Source: CAZSSH01 sp964609825 (GTDB taxonomy: Bacteria; Verrucomicrobiota; Lentisphaeria; Victivallales; Victivallaceae). Taken from it: a DNA stretch of 64,000 nucleotides. Shown piece by piece: positions 43,669 to 53,604 of this stretch; within the stretch, counting starts at the first letter, position 1, and every line of letters begins with the position of its first letter. The DNA is taken from contig CAZSSH010000010.1 of NCBI GenBank assembly GCA_964609825.1, forward strand, positions 496,001-560,000, read 5' to 3'. The position numbers and the translations under genes are program-made. Under the pieces are notes generated by a model. It saw only the letters and a list, made by a program, of their open reading frames with translations, was not told where the DNA came from and ran no database searches.

Positions 43669-46600
43669 ATAAAATTACCGTCGGACTCTTGGCTGCAATG
43701 ATTTGCTGCGCGCTGTCGGCCCTTACGGTCGAGGAAACGTTTGCCAACTATGTCAACTTTGACCCGGCCCATAAAAGCTTTATGTTTCGCGGCGCCGCGG
43801 GTGAGGTGATCGACGGCGAATATTGTTTTAACGGCGTATCGCTGAGCCGCGCCGAGGAGGGGGATATCCACCCCGAGCTCACGATGGGGCAGCTGCGCGA
43901 CTTTCCGGCCGGGACCGACCTTGAGATTGATGCCAAAATCCGGATCGGCAAAAAATCATTCAGCTACCTAAACAATGTCTCGGGCAAACAAAGCGTCGGC
44001 GTGGTGATGCTGGGCAGTTTTTTCAGCCGCAACCAGCGCGATGCCGTGGAGGACATCCCGGCGGTGATGCTGGTCATCAACCGCAATCCCGACGGCAAAT
44101 ATACCATGGGTTTTTCGGCGCTCGGCGTCAAGGCTCCCAAAAATGACAAAAGTTTTGACACGGTGCCGGACGGCGTTTATCAGTTTCAGCTCTCCTTGCA
44201 TAATGCAATTGTAATCGGCAAAATCACCGATGCCGACGGCAAAGTATATTTTGAGAGCTCATGGACCAACCCGGAGCTCAAAGAAGCGTTTGCCGCTGCC
44301 CACCCGGGATTTGTCAACCAGCGCATGGAGGCCGGGATCCAAACCTTTAAGGCCGACAATTTCAACTCCAACGACCGCAAAAATGCGGCGAGCTTGCCCG
44401 CAGTGATCAACTGGGAGCTGACGCTGGACGGCCAAGCGCCGCAGCCGGTCGCATTTACCAATAAAATGCTCGATATCGGCAAAATAGTCACTGCGTTTCA
44501 AGTCAATGACAAAGCGCTGTTAACCGGCAGCGTCGAGGTCAAAAAAGCCGGGATTTATTATGCGGTCGTCCGCGGCGACTGGTTTTGGAAGCTTTTCATC
44601 AATGACAAGGTCGTCGCCGATTACTCCAAAAAAGGCAACGGCAATCAGGATTATGTGTTGCCGCTTGCCTTAAAAGAGGGTAAAAATATGATCCGCATCG
44701 ATGTCGGCGCCGGGAGCGGCGGATGGAGCATTAAATTTGGGGCGCCGGAGCCGGAGTCGTTGCGCAATCAGATCGCCCAGGGGCATCTTTACGGGGCCGG
44801 ATTGTTGTTTTGGAATCTCGACCGACTGATTGATGACATTAACAATCTCAAGCGATGGAGAATTTTACTCCCCTGCGAAAAAAATATCATGGAGCTCAGA
44901 CGCAATCTGTCCGGCACGCTGAGTCACTATGAAGTCCCTGCCTACAACGCAATTTTAGACCGGTTTTATCTGGATGTCTATAACGGTTATCGTGTCGTCG
45001 AGCTCGATAACCTGATCCGTGAGCTCGAGGGGTTGTCGCAGCTCAACGGCAAAACCGCCGACTTGACGCCGCTGCGGCAAATTCGCGGCAAAATGGTTGA
45101 AGCCTTGCGCGAAGCAGACAATATCGGCATCATGGAGTCTTTGTCAGCCGAGGCACAGGAGAGTACTCAAAAACTGTTTGAGATATATGACGGCTACCGC
45201 GAAGGGGTTTCCTATGGACAAAACTTCGGCCGCTTCGGCTGGATTACCGGCAACAAGATCAGCAGCTACGCCTCCGGCGACGGACTTTTGGCCAACCAAT
45301 TGCTCTCCTCGGGGGCTCTCCTGCGCCAATATATCGGCGATGGTAAAACTCCTTGGAAAGTAGACTTCCGTTTTGACGGCAAGTGTGATGAAAAAACAGC
45401 ACAACGATTGGAGTCGCAGCCAACGCTGGGCGGCAATTTGGAGATCGAGTTCGGCTACGATCCGGCCAACTTTTATACCGGCGGCACGCCCAAAGAGGTG
45501 GCCGTCAAAGAAATTAACTGGATTCACAAAAAATTTGCTTACGGCAAAACATTCACCGCCGATATGAGTCTTGCATCGCCCGCCTTGCTGCTGGAGAGCG
45601 CTTATGATACCTTGGAGCTCTCCGATCCTGCCTTTTCGCCGTATCAATATCTTGGCTGCCGCGATGCCGACGGCAAAATTAAGTCGCTGGCGCTGACCAA
45701 TAATGCGGTCATATACGACCGCAAAATTCACGGCAAACTCGGACGCAACTGGGTCGTCTTTTGGAGCGGTCAAAACAATGACACCGATTTGGCCGGACAC
45801 AAGGGAAGCGTGCCCTTGCAGCTTATTTTTCAGCGCAACCCCGAGTCAATTGAGCGCAAAGGCAGCAAAATTATTGTCAAACTCGGCCAAAACGGCGCAG
45901 TTTGGCTCAATACGCCCTTTGGAGTGCGGATTCAGCCGACCGGCAACTGGTTCGGCAATCTGCCGCCGGCCGCGGTGGGACGCTGCGATTTGCATGCGCA
46001 AATGGCTCTGGCGTATCCGGTCGGCATGCATGAGTATTACAAACTGGACGCCGAGGATCAGCAAATTGAGCTCGTTAACAAATTTGTTTACCGGTTGTTT
46101 GCAGACAATGATTGGAAGTTGGAGCCGTTGAAGTACGCGCCGGTGCCTCCCGTGTTGTCATTGATGGCCGACCGTGAGTTTGATGTCAAGTTTGCCAAAA
46201 AACTCTACGATCTCGGTTATCCGACCATCTACGGACCGTTGCGCGGGATGGCGGGAGACACCTTAAAGTACTCGTTGCCGATCCCGGAGGTGCCGCGCAT
46301 GGAGTTCCCGCGCAATCTTGAGGCCGACCCCAAAAACGCCGCCCAACTGGTCAAGCTTTCGGAGAATTACATGGAGGGGGCCCGCTTTCGGCAATTTTGC
46401 GAAAACATCGGCCGCAGCTGGCACTCAATCTCTTATGCGCCCGACCGGGTAATGAAGTCATGGAATTATCTGCCGCCGGATTTCCGGGACTATCTGAGCG
46501 GACTCTCCGGTTTTTTGATCGAGTTTTCGGCCAGTTACCGCGATTACCGGTTTTGGCGCTCGCTTTGTGAGCCGTACTCGGGGGCCAAGTATTTTTACTC

Positions 46601-47855
46601 CTTCTCAATTTCGGCGGGCGGGCCTGGAGAAACCGGTGTTTTCGGTGACCGCGGCTACGGTGTTGCCAATCACCTTTTGATGCTCGATATGCTGAGCTCT
46701 TACAGTGGCAATTTTGAGGCTTTGGAAAACATCTGGCGCGACAGCGCCGCTTTGCCGCCCCGCAATGCTTTGCGCAATGGCCGCACGGTAACAGTCGATA
46801 AAATGTCTGGCTACTTTAAGGATGTCCACGACTGGGCCTGGATGGAAGCCGGGAGTAACGACTGTGGCGACAACGGCCCGGTGGTCGACTGCGGTCAGGC
46901 AGTTTTTGGCGGTCATGCCGCCATGTACCGGATGGCGCAAAACCTCGGTAATGATTTTGAAAAAGCCGAGAGCGCCTATTATCTGGCCAAATCACAGCTC
47001 TCGCAGCTTGGCCGTCCAGTCTTCCGCGACTACGGGCGCAGCAACGGGGTTTTGGGGCCCGACAATATCAACGTCGGCTTTCGCGAATTCATCACTCCCG
47101 ATTCGTATGCCAACAGTCCGATGATCGGTAAAACCCCGCGCAACGAGTATGACGGCTCTTTTGACTCCCTGATCTGCTATGCCTACGAGGATTGGCCGGA
47201 GATTTTGTCCTTGTATGCCAAATACGTCTGGCCGGATCTGCGGTACTATGAAAAAGAGCGGCTGCTCTATTGGCCCAACCGTGACTACGGCAAATCAGAG
47301 ATGATGGGGCATTTGTATTCGCGCTTGGTCTTTATGATGCTCGACGGCCTCCCGCAGGAGGAGGCGATGGCAATGCTCAAACACTGGACCAAGGACAGCG
47401 TGTTTTACGTCAAAAACGCGGCCTTTCGCGAGGTGATGCCATTGGCAATGACCGGCGGATCGCCCTTGACGCTTAATGAGTGGTATCCCGTGGCTGCGCC
47501 AGAGTTCTCCGTTCGTCCGTCCGAAAAAAAAGCATGGGTCAAGCTCAAAAATGTGCCGTCCGACGGCTATCAGTTAAAAGCGACTTCGGTCTATAACCCG
47601 ACGGCAATCAAACTGGACGGCGAAACGATGAGCGAGTCCGACTGGACGTACAATCCGGTCAATGATGCCTTGACTGTTACCTTGCCGCCAGCCGAAGAGT
47701 GCACGGTCGAGATCGATTATGACCAGTGGCTGCCCGGGAAATTGATGCTGATGAAAATCCCCGACAAAAAACCGTCGGTCGCCCCGGCGCCTTTGATGGA
47801 TGTCAAAAAAGTCGAGTTTGCCCCCGCGGGGACGACGCCCTCCGGCGTTAAGTAA
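43665..47855 (+). CDS. Very large secreted protein of unknown family, possible polysaccharide-active enzyme
   Basis: A 1396-aa exported protein with a Sec signal peptide (about residues 1-20, ...ALSA). Residues about 25-230 look like a concanavalin/LamG-type beta sandwich. About 260-370 resemble a ligand-binding jelly roll (WFWKLFINDKVVADY...GKNMIRIDVGAG). A helical linker follows. From about 550 come beta-rich segments, and the last 500 residues hold Trp- and Asp-rich helices (HDWAWMEAGSNDCGDNG, WNYLPPDFRDYL) that suggest an (alpha/alpha)-barrel hydrolase or lyase. I cannot name a CAZy family. It overlaps fpg by 4 bases and is followed by a secreted esterase 29 bases on. Confidence 0.65.
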   Translation: MNKITVGLLAAMICCALSALTVEETFANYVNFDPAHKSFMFRGAAGEVIDGEYCFNGVSLSRAEEGDIHPELTMGQLRDFPAGTDLEIDAKIRIGKKSFSYLNNVSGKQSVGVVMLGSFFSRNQRDAVEDIPAVMLVINRNPDGKYTMGFSALGVKAPKNDKSFDTVPDGVYQFQLSLHNAIVIGKITDADGKVYFESSWTNPELKEAFAAAHPGFVNQRMEAGIQTFKADNFNSNDRKNAASLPAVINWELTLDGQAPQPVAFTNKMLDIGKIVTAFQVNDKALLTGSVEVKKAGIYYAVVRGDWFWKLFINDKVVADYSKKGNGNQDYVLPLALKEGKNMIRIDVGAGSGGWSIKFGAPEPESLRNQIAQGHLYGAGLLFWNLDRLIDDINNLKRWRILLPCEKNIMELRRNLSGTLSHYEVPAYNAILDRFYLDVYNGYRVVELDNLIRELEGLSQLNGKTADLTPLRQIRGKMVEALREADNIGIMESLSAEAQESTQKLFEIYDGYREGVSYGQNFGRFGWITGNKISSYASGDGLLANQLLSSGALLRQYIGDGKTPWKVDFRFDGKCDEKTAQRLESQPTLGGNLEIEFGYDPANFYTGGTPKEVAVKEINWIHKKFAYGKTFTADMSLASPALLLESAYDTLELSDPAFSPYQYLGCRDADGKIKSLALTNNAVIYDRKIHGKLGRNWVVFWSGQNNDTDLAGHKGSVPLQLIFQRNPESIERKGSKIIVKLGQNGAVWLNTPFGVRIQPTGNWFGNLPPAAVGRCDLHAQMALAYPVGMHEYYKLDAEDQQIELVNKFVYRLFADNDWKLEPLKYAPVPPVLSLMADREFDVKFAKKLYDLGYPTIYGPLRGMAGDTLKYSLPIPEVPRMEFPRNLEADPKNAAQLVKLSENYMEGARFRQFCENIGRSWHSISYAPDRVMKSWNYLPPDFRDYLSGLSGFLIEFSASYRDYRFWRSLCEPYSGAKYFYSFSISAGGPGETGVFGDRGYGVANHLLMLDMLSSYSGNFEALENIWRDSAALPPRNALRNGRTVTVDKMSGYFKDVHDWAWMEAGSNDCGDNGPVVDCGQAVFGGHAAMYRMAQNLGNDFEKAESAYYLAKSQLSQLGRPVFRDYGRSNGVLGPDNINVGFREFITPDSYANSPMIGKTPRNEYDGSFDSLICYAYEDWPEILSLYAKYVWPDLRYYEKERLLYWPNRDYGKSEMMGHLYSRLVFMMLDGLPQEEAMAMLKHWTKDSVFYVKNAAFREVMPLAMTGGSPLTLNEWYPVAAPEFSVRPSEKKAWVKLKNVPSDGYQLKATSVYNPTAIKLDGETMSESDWTYNPVNDALTVTLPPAEECTVEIDYDQWLPGKLMLMKIPDKKPSVAPAPLMDVKKVEFAPAGTTPSGVK

Positions 47856-47884
47856 GTAGTCAAATATAAAAGGAAAGGCTCCCC

Positions 47885-48661
47885 ATGCCAATTTTATTGC
47901 TGCTTGGCGGATTATTAACCTTGGGAGTCTTTGCCCTATCTGCCGCCGATATCAAACCCAATTTGGAAACCGAGCTGCAAGTCCAGGCTTTGGGTGCTGA
48001 AGCGCTTACTTTTGACAATCTGCCTTATCGGCGCTATGTTCATGGTGCTTCTTTGCCGGGAGATTATGCATTATTGATTTTTTTGCACGGCAGCGGCTCA
48101 GTCGGCAATGACAATTATCGACAAATGCGTATTGCCGGCAAACCGGTCATTGATTTTTTACAGCAACAACAAATCAAAGCGGTTGTTCTGTGGCCGCAGT
48201 GCCCCGCAGACTCCCCGTGGATCGACATGCCGCTGGGAGAATTTAAAGCAACTCCGACTGTATCGATGCAACAGGTCATTGGTCTTGTCGAAATGACGAC
48301 CAGGCAATACCCGATCGACCACAAACGAATCTATGCCGGCGGCATCTCTCTCGGCGGCTACGGCACTTGGGATTTGGCGGCGCGTCATCCTGATTGGTTT
48401 GCCGGCTTATTGATTATTTGCGGCAGCGCCGATGTCAAAACCGCGCCGGAGTTAAAATGCATTCCGACTTACATCATTCATGGCGACCATGACCCGGCCG
48501 TGCCGGTGGCGGATGCGAGAAATATGGTCGGGGCGTTGCAAGTTGCCGGTGCCGACAGTATCATCTATCGGGAAATTCCCGGCGCCGAACATAATGTATG
48601 GGATCTTTTATTTGCCGACGACGCAGCGCTTTCTTGGCTTTTTGCGCAAAAACGCAAATAA
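47885..48661 (+). CDS. Secreted alpha/beta hydrolase (phospholipase/carboxylesterase, PHB-depolymerase-like)
   Basis: A 258-aa exported esterase: a hydrophobic leader to about residue 20 (ALSAAD), an oxyanion strand with FLHGSGSVG, the nucleophile elbow GGISLGGYG, the acid Asp in HGDHDPAVP, and the catalytic His in AEHNVW. The same layout is found in esterases that deacylate plant cell-wall sugars (feruloyl or acetyl) and in predicted peptidase-like hydrolases. It lies 29 bases after the 1396-aa secreted protein gene; the two probably act together on one glycan. The substrate is not known. Confidence 0.8.
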   Translation: MPILLLLGGLLTLGVFALSAADIKPNLETELQVQALGAEALTFDNLPYRRYVHGASLPGDYALLIFLHGSGSVGNDNYRQMRIAGKPVIDFLQQQQIKAVVLWPQCPADSPWIDMPLGEFKATPTVSMQQVIGLVEMTTRQYPIDHKRIYAGGISLGGYGTWDLAARHPDWFAGLLIICGSADVKTAPELKCIPTYIIHGDHDPAVPVADARNMVGALQVAGADSIIYREIPGAEHNVWDLLFADDAALSWLFAQKRK

Positions 48662-48664
48662 AAA

Positions 48665-48694
48665 AGCGGCGGAACTCAAAAAAGTTCCGCCGCT
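48665..48694. terminator. Bidirectional terminator between the esterase and rhomboid genes
   Basis: AGCGGCGGAACT (48665-48676) with AGTTCCGCCGCT (48683-48694), a 6-base loop. A long T run follows on the minus strand, so it mainly ends the rhomboid transcript; on the plus strand the T tract is interrupted. Confidence 0.8.
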
Positions 48695-48700
48695 GTCATT

Positions 48701-49558
48701 TTACTCGCCGCGCATTTGCTTGCGGGCCAAGCGCAATCGCGCCAATTCTTCTTCGCTCAAGCTGTTGATCCCGTGCCGGGAAATTTTGTCGAGGAGATAA
48801 TCCAACTCCTTGGTTGTTACCGGCGTACTGTCGGCGCCGCCATTTGGCGGGGGAGGGGTTGCGCTTCGGTAATCGCGCGCGGTCCAGTCGGCGGGGCCGC
48901 GGAAGGACGACGTACTTTTCTTTTTGCGCAAGGGATCCCACGGCAATTGGTTGCCGTACAAAATTTTGAGATAAACATAGCCGGCCAAAAAACCGCCCAG
49001 GTGTGCGAGATTGGCCACCCCGGATGGGCTACCGGCCAATTGGCTCACTAGCTCAATCACCGTGTAAGCGACGACCAGCGTCGATGTTTTTAATGGGAAA
49101 AACGGGAAAAAAATGATGACAAACTGCCGGTTGGGCTCCAGTACCGCAGCCGCCGCCATCACGGCGCAGACCGCCCCGGAGGCACCCAGCAATAAAAATG
49201 GCTGTCCCCAGTTAAAGGCCAAAAACAGCAAATTACCGGTCAAGACTCCCAAAAAGTACAATAGCAAAAAACGTTTATTGCCGATGTGCGGCGTCACCAG
49301 CACGCCAAAAATATACAACCCCCACATATTAAAAAACAAGTGGCCGAAGCCGCCATGCATGAAACCGGCGGTGATCAATTGATACCACGCGTGATCCTTG
49401 ATGAAGTCGCCGCTCAAAATAAAACGCTCGGAGATATTTTCGGGCAACAGAAACATAATGACGTTAATCCCGATCAAAATCCAGATCATCGCCATTGGAT
49501 CCTCGTTGCGTTGCTCGTATTGAGGAGTTTTCATATAATTCCGGTTAAAAAGTCCCAT
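48701..49558 (-). CDS. Rhomboid-family intramembrane serine protease
   Basis: A 285-aa protein with six membrane helices. The active site is complete: Ser127 in GASGAV and His186 in HLGGF, with Asn77 in the GHLFFNMW motif. Rhomboids cut membrane helices within the bilayer. The C-terminal cytoplasmic tail is about 80 residues, Pro-rich in the middle and ending in a helical KELDYLLDKISRHG segment seen in other bacterial rhomboids. No Shine-Dalgarno stands before the ATG at 49558; the in-frame ATG at 49534 is an alternative. Substrates are not known. Confidence 0.85.
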   Translation of the reverse strand: MGLFNRNYMKTPQYEQRNEDPMAMIWILIGINVIMFLLPENISERFILSGDFIKDHAWYQLITAGFMHGGFGHLFFNMWGLYIFGVLVTPHIGNKRFLLLYFLGVLTGNLLFLAFNWGQPFLLLGASGAVCAVMAAAAVLEPNRQFVIIFFPFFPLKTSTLVVAYTVIELVSQLAGSPSGVANLAHLGGFLAGYVYLKILYGNQLPWDPLRKKKSTSSFRGPADWTARDYRSATPPPPNGGADSTPVTTKELDYLLDKISRHGINSLSEEELARLRLARKQMRGE

Positions 49559-49569
49559 TTTTTTTAGTG

Positions 49570-49601
49570 CAAAAACTCTCCGCCGTTGTCGGGCGGAGAG
49601 T
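49570..49601 (-). terminator. Rho-independent terminator of the hydrogenase operon
   Basis: ACTCTCCGCC (49575-49584) with GGCGGAGAGT (49592-49601), a 7-base loop, with a T run on the minus strand. Confidence 0.8.
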
Positions 49602-49637
49602 CTGAGGTTAAATATTAATATTTTTTAACAGTCAAGC

Positions 49638-51668
49638 TTATGCTTTGGTCAATGCCTGGTCGAGCAAATGCTTGATTTCTTCAAACAATTTTTCAGCTGA
49701 GTTGGTGCGGGTCAATACCTGATTGTCCACGCTCGCGATGATCGCGCCGTCAGCCTCGGGGCGGCAAAATAATGCGCCGTCAAGGTTGATCTTATCGGCG
49801 ATATTCTGTTTTTTTGCGTAGGCGGCAACCATGCCCAACAGCTTGGCTCCATTGTCATTAAGATCGCTTGTGGAGACGCTCACACAGACGTACGGCGCGC
49901 CGTCTTCTTTGCTGCGCAAAATCGGGGTCTTGGCGCTGAACATCTGGCTGCGGTTGCTGTAAACCGTGTGCAAGTGGTGGTGCGCATCATGCGAGCCGGC
50001 GTGACCGCCGAAGCTCTCGGCATAACACTTGTCAACCCAGTAGTTGTCCTGCGGTTTTTGGACCTGACGGGTTTTGTCGGTATCATAGAGACCGGCAGCG
50101 CGGGTCTTGCGGAAATTGTCCTCGTGGCTGATCGGCTGACCGCCACCGGCGACACAGCCGCCCGGGCAGGCCATGACTTCGATGAAATCATATTGAACTT
50201 TGCCGGCTTTGAGATCCTCGATGAGAGCGCGGGCGTTGCCGAGGCCGTGAACGACGGCGACGCGGACTTTGTTGCCCTCGATGTCAACTTCGGCTTCTTT
50301 GCGCGCAGTCAAACCGCGAACTGCCTTGAAGTCGATATCGACCAAGGGTTTGCCGCTCAACTTTTCGACCGCGAAACGCAACGCGGCTTCCATCACACCG
50401 CCGGTGGCGCCGAAAATCACGCCGCCGCCGGTGGAGAAACCCAGCGGCATATCAAAGGCTTCGGGCTCGAGCTCTTTGAGCTGGATGCCCATCGACTCGA
50501 TCATCTGAGCCAACTCGTTGGTGGTCAAAACGTAGTCGACGTCCGGGCGGCCGTCGCGGGCAAACTTGTCAAGCTTGGCCTCAAATTTCTTGGCGGTACA
50601 GGGCATAATCGAGACCGAAACAATGTTTTCGGGTTTGACGTTGAGTTTGGCGGGGAGCGTCTTGCGGACAACGGCGCCAAAAATCTGCTGGGGCGAGCGG
50701 GTGGTCGACACGTTGGGGAGCAATTCAGGGTAATAGGTCTCGATAAACTTGACCCAGCCCGGGCAGCAGCTGGTAAACATCGGCATCACGCCGTTGGTGC
50801 TGACGCGCTCGATCAGCTCGGTCGCTTCCTCAAAAATCGTCATATCGGCGGCAAAGCAAGTATCGTAGACGTGGTCAAACCCCATCATCTTCATCGCAGT
50901 CACCATCTTGCGGGCGACGTTTTCCCCGGTTTTGAACCCGAAGTGATCGCCGAGACCGACGCGGACGGCCGGGGCGACTTGGACCACGACGACCTTCTCC
51001 GGATCATAAATCGCCTTCCAGACGGCGTCGCAGTCGGATTTGGCGACGATGGCGCCGGTGGGGCACACTTGGGCGCACTGGCCGCAGTTGACGCACTCGA
51101 CTTCGTTGAGGTTGGCGTCAAAGGCGGGAGCTACTTTGGCATGGGAGCCGCGGCAGATAAAATCCAACGCGCCGACGCTCTGTACTTCGGAGCAGACGCG
51201 CACGCAGTCACCGCAGAGGACGCACTTGTTGGGGTTGCGCACCAGCGAGGGGCTGGAGTCGTCGATCGGGAGATCCAAGGCGCTTTGCTTGTAGCGTACT
51301 TCGTCCACGCCCAGTTTGCGGGCAATGTCCTGCAGTGTGCAATTGGCGCTGCGGGCGCAGGAGGGGCACTCGCGCTGGTGGCTGGCAAGCAACAGCTCAA
51401 CGTTGATTTTGCGCATGTTGCGGATTTCTTTGGTGTCGGTCAACACAAACATCCCGGCTTCGGGAGCGGTGGAGCAGGACGCCATGATGCCGCGGCCGCG
51501 GACGTCGACGAGACACAGACGGCAGGCACCGTAGATCGACAGCTCGGAGTGGTAGCAAAAAGTCGGGATATCGATCCCGGTCTTGCGGATGAGCTCCAAG
51601 AGATTGCGCTCTCCGTTGATCTCAACCTCGCGGTTGTTGATAAATAACGTGTTTTTAGTATTCGACAT
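49638..51668 (-). CDS. hydA: [FeFe] hydrogenase catalytic subunit, NAD-linked electron-bifurcating type
   Basis: A 676-aa catalytic subunit. An N-terminal [2Fe-2S] domain (FCYHSELSIYGACRLC), a His-Cys3 cluster region (HQRECPSCARSANC) and two [4Fe-4S] ferredoxin units (CVLCGDCVRVC and CVNCGQCAQVC) precede the H-cluster motifs TSCCPGW, MPCTAKKFE and MACPGGCVAGGGQP. It reduces protons with electrons from NADH and reduced ferredoxin in the cytoplasm. The enzyme core ends near HHHLHTVYSNRSQMF; a further 85-90 residues form an extra domain with thioredoxin-like strand pattern but without the [2Fe-2S] Cys set. The maturases HydE/F/G are not in the window. Confidence 0.95.
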   Translation of the reverse strand: MSNTKNTLFINNREVEINGERNLLELIRKTGIDIPTFCYHSELSIYGACRLCLVDVRGRGIMASCSTAPEAGMFVLTDTKEIRNMRKINVELLLASHQRECPSCARSANCTLQDIARKLGVDEVRYKQSALDLPIDDSSPSLVRNPNKCVLCGDCVRVCSEVQSVGALDFICRGSHAKVAPAFDANLNEVECVNCGQCAQVCPTGAIVAKSDCDAVWKAIYDPEKVVVVQVAPAVRVGLGDHFGFKTGENVARKMVTAMKMMGFDHVYDTCFAADMTIFEEATELIERVSTNGVMPMFTSCCPGWVKFIETYYPELLPNVSTTRSPQQIFGAVVRKTLPAKLNVKPENIVSVSIMPCTAKKFEAKLDKFARDGRPDVDYVLTTNELAQMIESMGIQLKELEPEAFDMPLGFSTGGGVIFGATGGVMEAALRFAVEKLSGKPLVDIDFKAVRGLTARKEAEVDIEGNKVRVAVVHGLGNARALIEDLKAGKVQYDFIEVMACPGGCVAGGGQPISHEDNFRKTRAAGLYDTDKTRQVQKPQDNYWVDKCYAESFGGHAGSHDAHHHLHTVYSNRSQMFSAKTPILRSKEDGAPYVCVSVSTSDLNDNGAKLLGMVAAYAKKQNIADKINLDGALFCRPEADGAIIASVDNQVLTRTNSAEKLFEEIKHLLDQALTKA

Positions 51669-51691
51669 TTTATTTTTGTATCCTTATTTGA

Positions 51692-53581
51692 TTAGAGCCC
51701 GAGGATGGCGCCAAATTTGCAAGTTGCTTTGCAGGCACCGCACTTGATGCATTTGTCGGCATCCAACACATGCACTTCTTTGACTTTGCCGGTGATCGCG
51801 CCGACCGGGCACTTGCGGACGCAAGCGGTACAGCCTTTGCACTTGGCAGCATCAATTTCCGGACGAGCCAACGCTTTGCATTCGCCGGTCGGACAGACTT
51901 TTTTGATCACGTGCGCTTCGTACTCATCGCGGAAATAACGCAAGGTCGAGAGCACCGGGTTGGGGGCGGTTTTGCCCAAGCCGCACAACGAGCCCAGCTG
52001 GACCGCTTTGGCGGTTTCGTACAAGAGCTCCAAGGTTTTGCGGTCGGCGCGCCCCTCGATGATATCATCGAGCATGGCGAGCATTTGCTTGGTGCCTTCG
52101 CGGCACGGCACGCATTTGCCGCAGGATTCGTTTTGGGTAAACTGCATAAAGAAGCGGGCGATCTTGATCATACAGGTTTGTTTATTCATGACGACCAAGC
52201 CGCCGGAGCCGACCATCGCGCCCACGGACTTCAATGAGTCAAAATCAAGGGGGAGGTCAAGCATTTCGGGAGTCAGGCAGCCGCCGGAGGGTCCGCCGAT
52301 CTGGACGGATTTGAAATCATCGTTGGTGATTTCGCCGTCGTTGTTGGTCACGCCGCCGCCGATGTTGTACACGATTTCACGCAGCGTAGCACCGAAGGGT
52401 ACTTCGATTAAACCGGTATTGGCCACGTGGCCGGTCAGTGCAAAGGTCTTGGTGCCGGGGGATTTTTCGGTGCCGATCGCTTTGTATGCCGCCGGGCCTT
52501 TGTAAAAAATAACCGGCAAGGAGGCCAAAGTTTCGACGTTGTTAATCACCGTGGGTTTGCCCCAGAGGCCGCTTTGGGCCGGAAACGGGGGTTTGGGTTT
52601 GGGCATGCCGCGTTTGCCCTCAATCGAGGCAATCAAAGCGGTTTCTTCGCCGCAGACAAAGGCGCCGGCGCCTTCCATCACGTTGACCTTAAAGGAGAAG
52701 TCGGTGCCGAAGAGCTCTTTGCCTAAAACGCCGATCGCTTCGGCATCCTTGACGGCGGCGCGCATGCGCTCCACCGCCAGCGGATACTCGGCACGCACAT
52801 AGACGAAGCCCTCGTCGGCGCCGATGCCGCGGGCGGCAATCATCATGCCTTCAATGACGGCGTGGGGGTTGCCCTCCATCACGGAGCGATCCATAAACGC
52901 GCCCGGGTCGCCCTCGTCACCGTTACAGATGACGTACTTTTTATCATTTTTGCTGGCGAGAGTAAGTTTCCACTTGAGACCGGTGGGGAAACCGCCGCCG
53001 CCGCGACCACGCAAACCGGAGTCGATGGCATTTTGGCAGACTTCCGCCGGAGTCATTTCTTTTACCGCTTTTTGCGCGCCGAAATAGCCGCCCTTGGCGA
53101 TGTACTCGCGGACGCTGCCCGGCTCGATGCGGCAGTTGGCTAAGACGACGCGGTGCTGACGGTTGTAAAACGGGATCTCAGCGTCGCCTTTGCAATGTTC
53201 GCCGGTTTTGGGATGGGCGTAGAGCAAACGGTCGATGATCTGACCTTTTTGGAGTGTGTTTTCGACGATTTCTTTGACGTCGGCGACTTTGACCTTGGTG
53301 TAGAGAATATCCTCCGGCTCAATGTGGAGCAAGGGCCCCATCTGGCAGAACCCCTGACAGCCGGACTTGGAGATATACGTTCCGGCGGGTGATTCTTCTT
53401 TTTTGAGCTCGATGGTGACATCAAGACCGGCTTTTTTCATCTCTTCGGCCAAGGCTGCTTTGACTTCCAAGGCGCCGTTGGCGACGCAGCCGGTACCGGC
53501 GCAGAGAATGATGCGCCGTTTGAAATTTTTTACCGAATTTTTGTAATCTTCGGCAATTTTATTTAAATCGATGGTCGGCAT
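51692..53581 (-). CDS. hydB: NADH-binding flavoprotein subunit of the [FeFe] hydrogenase (NuoF-like)
   Basis: A 629-aa subunit that carries FMN and takes electrons from NADH. It has a thioredoxin-like [2Fe-2S] front (CAGTGC...SGCQGFCQMG), the FMN/NAD loops GRGGGGFPTGLKW and GDEGDPGAFMDRS, an SLBB region, the [4Fe-4S] site CGKCVPCREGT, and two C-terminal [4Fe-4S] units (CKGCTACVRKC and CIKCGACKATC). This is the layout of HydB/HndC in electron-bifurcating hydrogenases. It lies 23 bases before hydA and 23 bases after hydC on the same strand. Confidence 0.95.
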   Translation of the reverse strand: MPTIDLNKIAEDYKNSVKNFKRRIILCAGTGCVANGALEVKAALAEEMKKAGLDVTIELKKEESPAGTYISKSGCQGFCQMGPLLHIEPEDILYTKVKVADVKEIVENTLQKGQIIDRLLYAHPKTGEHCKGDAEIPFYNRQHRVVLANCRIEPGSVREYIAKGGYFGAQKAVKEMTPAEVCQNAIDSGLRGRGGGGFPTGLKWKLTLASKNDKKYVICNGDEGDPGAFMDRSVMEGNPHAVIEGMMIAARGIGADEGFVYVRAEYPLAVERMRAAVKDAEAIGVLGKELFGTDFSFKVNVMEGAGAFVCGEETALIASIEGKRGMPKPKPPFPAQSGLWGKPTVINNVETLASLPVIFYKGPAAYKAIGTEKSPGTKTFALTGHVANTGLIEVPFGATLREIVYNIGGGVTNNDGEITNDDFKSVQIGGPSGGCLTPEMLDLPLDFDSLKSVGAMVGSGGLVVMNKQTCMIKIARFFMQFTQNESCGKCVPCREGTKQMLAMLDDIIEGRADRKTLELLYETAKAVQLGSLCGLGKTAPNPVLSTLRYFRDEYEAHVIKKVCPTGECKALARPEIDAAKCKGCTACVRKCPVGAITGKVKEVHVLDADKCIKCGACKATCKFGAILGL

Positions 53582-53604
53582 TTTATCTGATCCTTATGAT
53601 TTGG

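Noticed and set aside
49968..51647. A 559-codon open frame on the plus strand opposite hydA
   Set aside because: It lies fully antisense to a certain hydrogenase gene, has low-complexity Ala/Gly/Asp/His-rich sequence and no family motif; it reflects codon bias of the real gene.
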